Origin: Paracoccaceae bacterium
GTDB taxonomy: Bacteria; Pseudomonadota; Alphaproteobacteria; Rhodobacterales; Rhodobacteraceae
NCBI GenBank assembly: GCA_027030435.1
Contig: JALVEX010000097.1
Span: forward strand, 1 to 14,409
Reading direction: 5' to 3'
DNA length: 14,409 nt
Shown: in pieces, positions 13,406 to 14,409 of the stretch
Layout of the letters: each line of letters starts with the position of its first letter
Numbering within the stretch: the first letter of the stretch is position 1
The notes under the pieces: model-generated
What the model saw: only the letters and a program-made list of their open reading frames with translations
The model's database searches: none
Told to the model about the DNA's origin: nothing
Position numbers and translations under genes: made by a program

Positions 13406-14409
13406 TGGCGGGGGAAAGGGCACTGAACCCGGCCGATGGGGCCTTCGAGGCGCGCCTGCGCGCGGTATTGCCCGAGCGCTGCTTCCGTCCGCTCACGCCG
13501 GAATTTCTCGAGGAGCCGCGGGGGCGGTTTCACGGCGCGGGCGGGCTGCTGCTCGCGCCCCAAAGCTGCGAAGAGGTGGCCACCATCCTGCGCCACTCTA
13601 CCGCGGCGCGCGTCGGGGTGGTGCCATACGGGGGCGGCACGGGGCTTGTCGGCGGGCAGGTGAAGCCCGATCCGCCCGCGCCGGTGATCCTCTGGCTCGG
13701 GCGGATGCGTGCCCTGCGCGAAATCCCGGCGGAGGAAAATCTGCTGATCGCCGAGGCCGGTTGCACGCTTCAGGAGGTGCAGGCGGCGGCGCGCGAGGCG
13801 GGCCGGCTCTTTCCGCTTTCGCTCGCTTCGGGCGGCTCGGCCACGGTGGGCGGCGCGCTTTCCACCAATGCCGGCGGCGTCAACGTGCTGCGCTACGGCA
13901 ATGCCCGCGCGCTCTGCCTCGGCATCGAGGCGGTACTGCCTTCGGGCGAGATCTGGCACGGTCTGAAGCGGCTTTACAAGGATAACACCGGCTATGATCT
14001 GCGCGATCTGATGATCGGTGCGGAGGGCACGCTCGGCATCATCACCGCCGCCGTGCTGCGCCTCTTTCCCCGCCCCGAAGACGAGGCGGCGGCGCTACTC
14101 GTGGTGCCTTCGCCGAAGGCGGCGCTTCATCTCCTGGCGCTGGCGCGCGAGGTGGCGGGCGAGATGATTACGGGCTTCGAGCTGATCTCCGGCCAGGGCC
14201 TGCGCTTTCTCGCCGAAACCATGCCCGATCTGCGCCAGCCCTTTCCCGCGCCGCCCGAATGGATGGTGCTCGTCGATCTCGGGGTTTCGGGCGGGCTGCG
14301 GGCCGCCGATCTTCTGGAGCGCCTGTTCGAGCGCGCCAGCGCGGCGGGGCTCGCGAGCGACGGGCTGATTTCGCAGTCGGAAAGCCAGCGAAGAGATTTC
14401 TGGCATCTG
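13405..14409 (+). CDS. FAD-binding oxidoreductase, D-2-hydroxyglutarate dehydrogenase-like (runs off the right edge)
   Basis: The first 335 codons of a GlcD/VAO-superfamily flavoprotein; family members are about 460-480 residues, so roughly a quarter is missing. FAD-binding PCMH motifs are PYGGGTGLVGGQ (74-85), LASGGSATVGGALSTNAGG (140-158) and KDNTGYDLRDLMIGAEGTLG (192-211). The KDNTGYDL form is that of D-2-hydroxyglutarate dehydrogenases rather than of lactate dehydrogenases. The C-terminal part that would hold the metal/substrate histidines lies outside the window. ATG 13405 overlaps the acetyltransferase stop by one base (TGATG). It is a distant paralogue of the flavoprotein at 714-2078. 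Confidence 0.9.
   Translation, partial: MAGERALNPADGAFEARLRAVLPERCFRPLTPEFLEEPRGRFHGAGGLLLAPQSCEEVATILRHSTAARVGVVPYGGGTGLVGGQVKPDPPAPVILWLGRMRALREIPAEENLLIAEAGCTLQEVQAAAREAGRLFPLSLASGGSATVGGALSTNAGGVNVLRYGNARALCLGIEAVLPSGEIWHGLKRLYKDNTGYDLRDLMIGAEGTLGIITAAVLRLFPRPEDEAAALLVVPSPKAALHLLALAREVAGEMITGFELISGQGLRFLAETMPDLRQPFPAPPEWMVLVDLGVSGGLRAADLLERLFERASAAGLASDGLISQSESQRRDFWHL

Noticed and set aside
1..14409. Very frequent GATC/CGATCG words across the window
   Set aside because: Explained by favoured codons (NNG followed by ATC, and GAT followed by C); no uneven clustering was evident by eye.
1..14409. Mobile element, CRISPR, toxin-antitoxin or defence system
   Set aside because: No transposase, integrase, spaced repeats or defence-type proteins were found; gene order is that of a conserved housekeeping region.

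Overview
This window looks like a conserved chromosomal segment of a GC-rich alphaproteobacterium, most probably Rhodobacteraceae/Rhodobacterales. The reasons are the gene order tldD < > ctaC-ctaB-small membrane protein-ctaG-ctaE-SURF1-thrC-M16 peptidase-GNAT, the alphaproteobacterial aa3 oxidase sequences, the strong G/C third-position bias, and a short intergenic repeat of a kind I associate with that order. I see no phage, transposase, CRISPR, rRNA or tRNA.

Left part (1-3876): the start of a PAS-like, probably regulatory, protein runs off the left edge on the minus strand. Upstream of it, on the same strand, is a complete FAD-dependent D-lactate dehydrogenase-family oxidoreductase. Divergent from that, 76 bp away, is a ClC-type chloride channel/transporter with a CBS-like tail. 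Its sequence lacks the usual internal proton glutamate.

Middle (3877-5710): a 232-bp gene-free gap holds a long GC-rich hairpin and separates the convergent ClC gene and tldD. TldD (metalloprotease subunit) reads left. A 180-bp divergent control region between tldD and ctaC carries two copies of a 15-bp near-palindrome arranged as an inverted pair, which is the most unusual regulatory structure here.

Right part (5711-14409): one long plus-strand gene string. First comes the cytochrome aa3 oxidase assembly block: ctaC (subunit II, CuA), ctaB (heme O synthase), a 60-residue single-span CoxF-like protein, ctaG (Cox11-type copper delivery), ctaE (subunit III) and SURF1. It supplies two structural subunits plus copper and heme A assembly functions; subunit I (ctaD) is not in the window. 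Then follow threonine synthase (thrC), an M16 processing-peptidase-like protein, a RimJ-like acetyltransferase and the first 335 codons of a D-2-hydroxyglutarate dehydrogenase-like flavoprotein. The last four overlap by 1-4 bp and should be translationally coupled. Inside the string, the ctaC-ctaB gap encodes a 17-bp RNA hairpin. The ctaE-SURF1 gap holds a Rhodobacterales-type repeat and a perfect 15-bp tandem duplication just before the SURF1 start.

No new multi-gene system is evident. The points worth following are non-coding (operator pair, hairpins, tandem duplication) and the atypical ClC residues.
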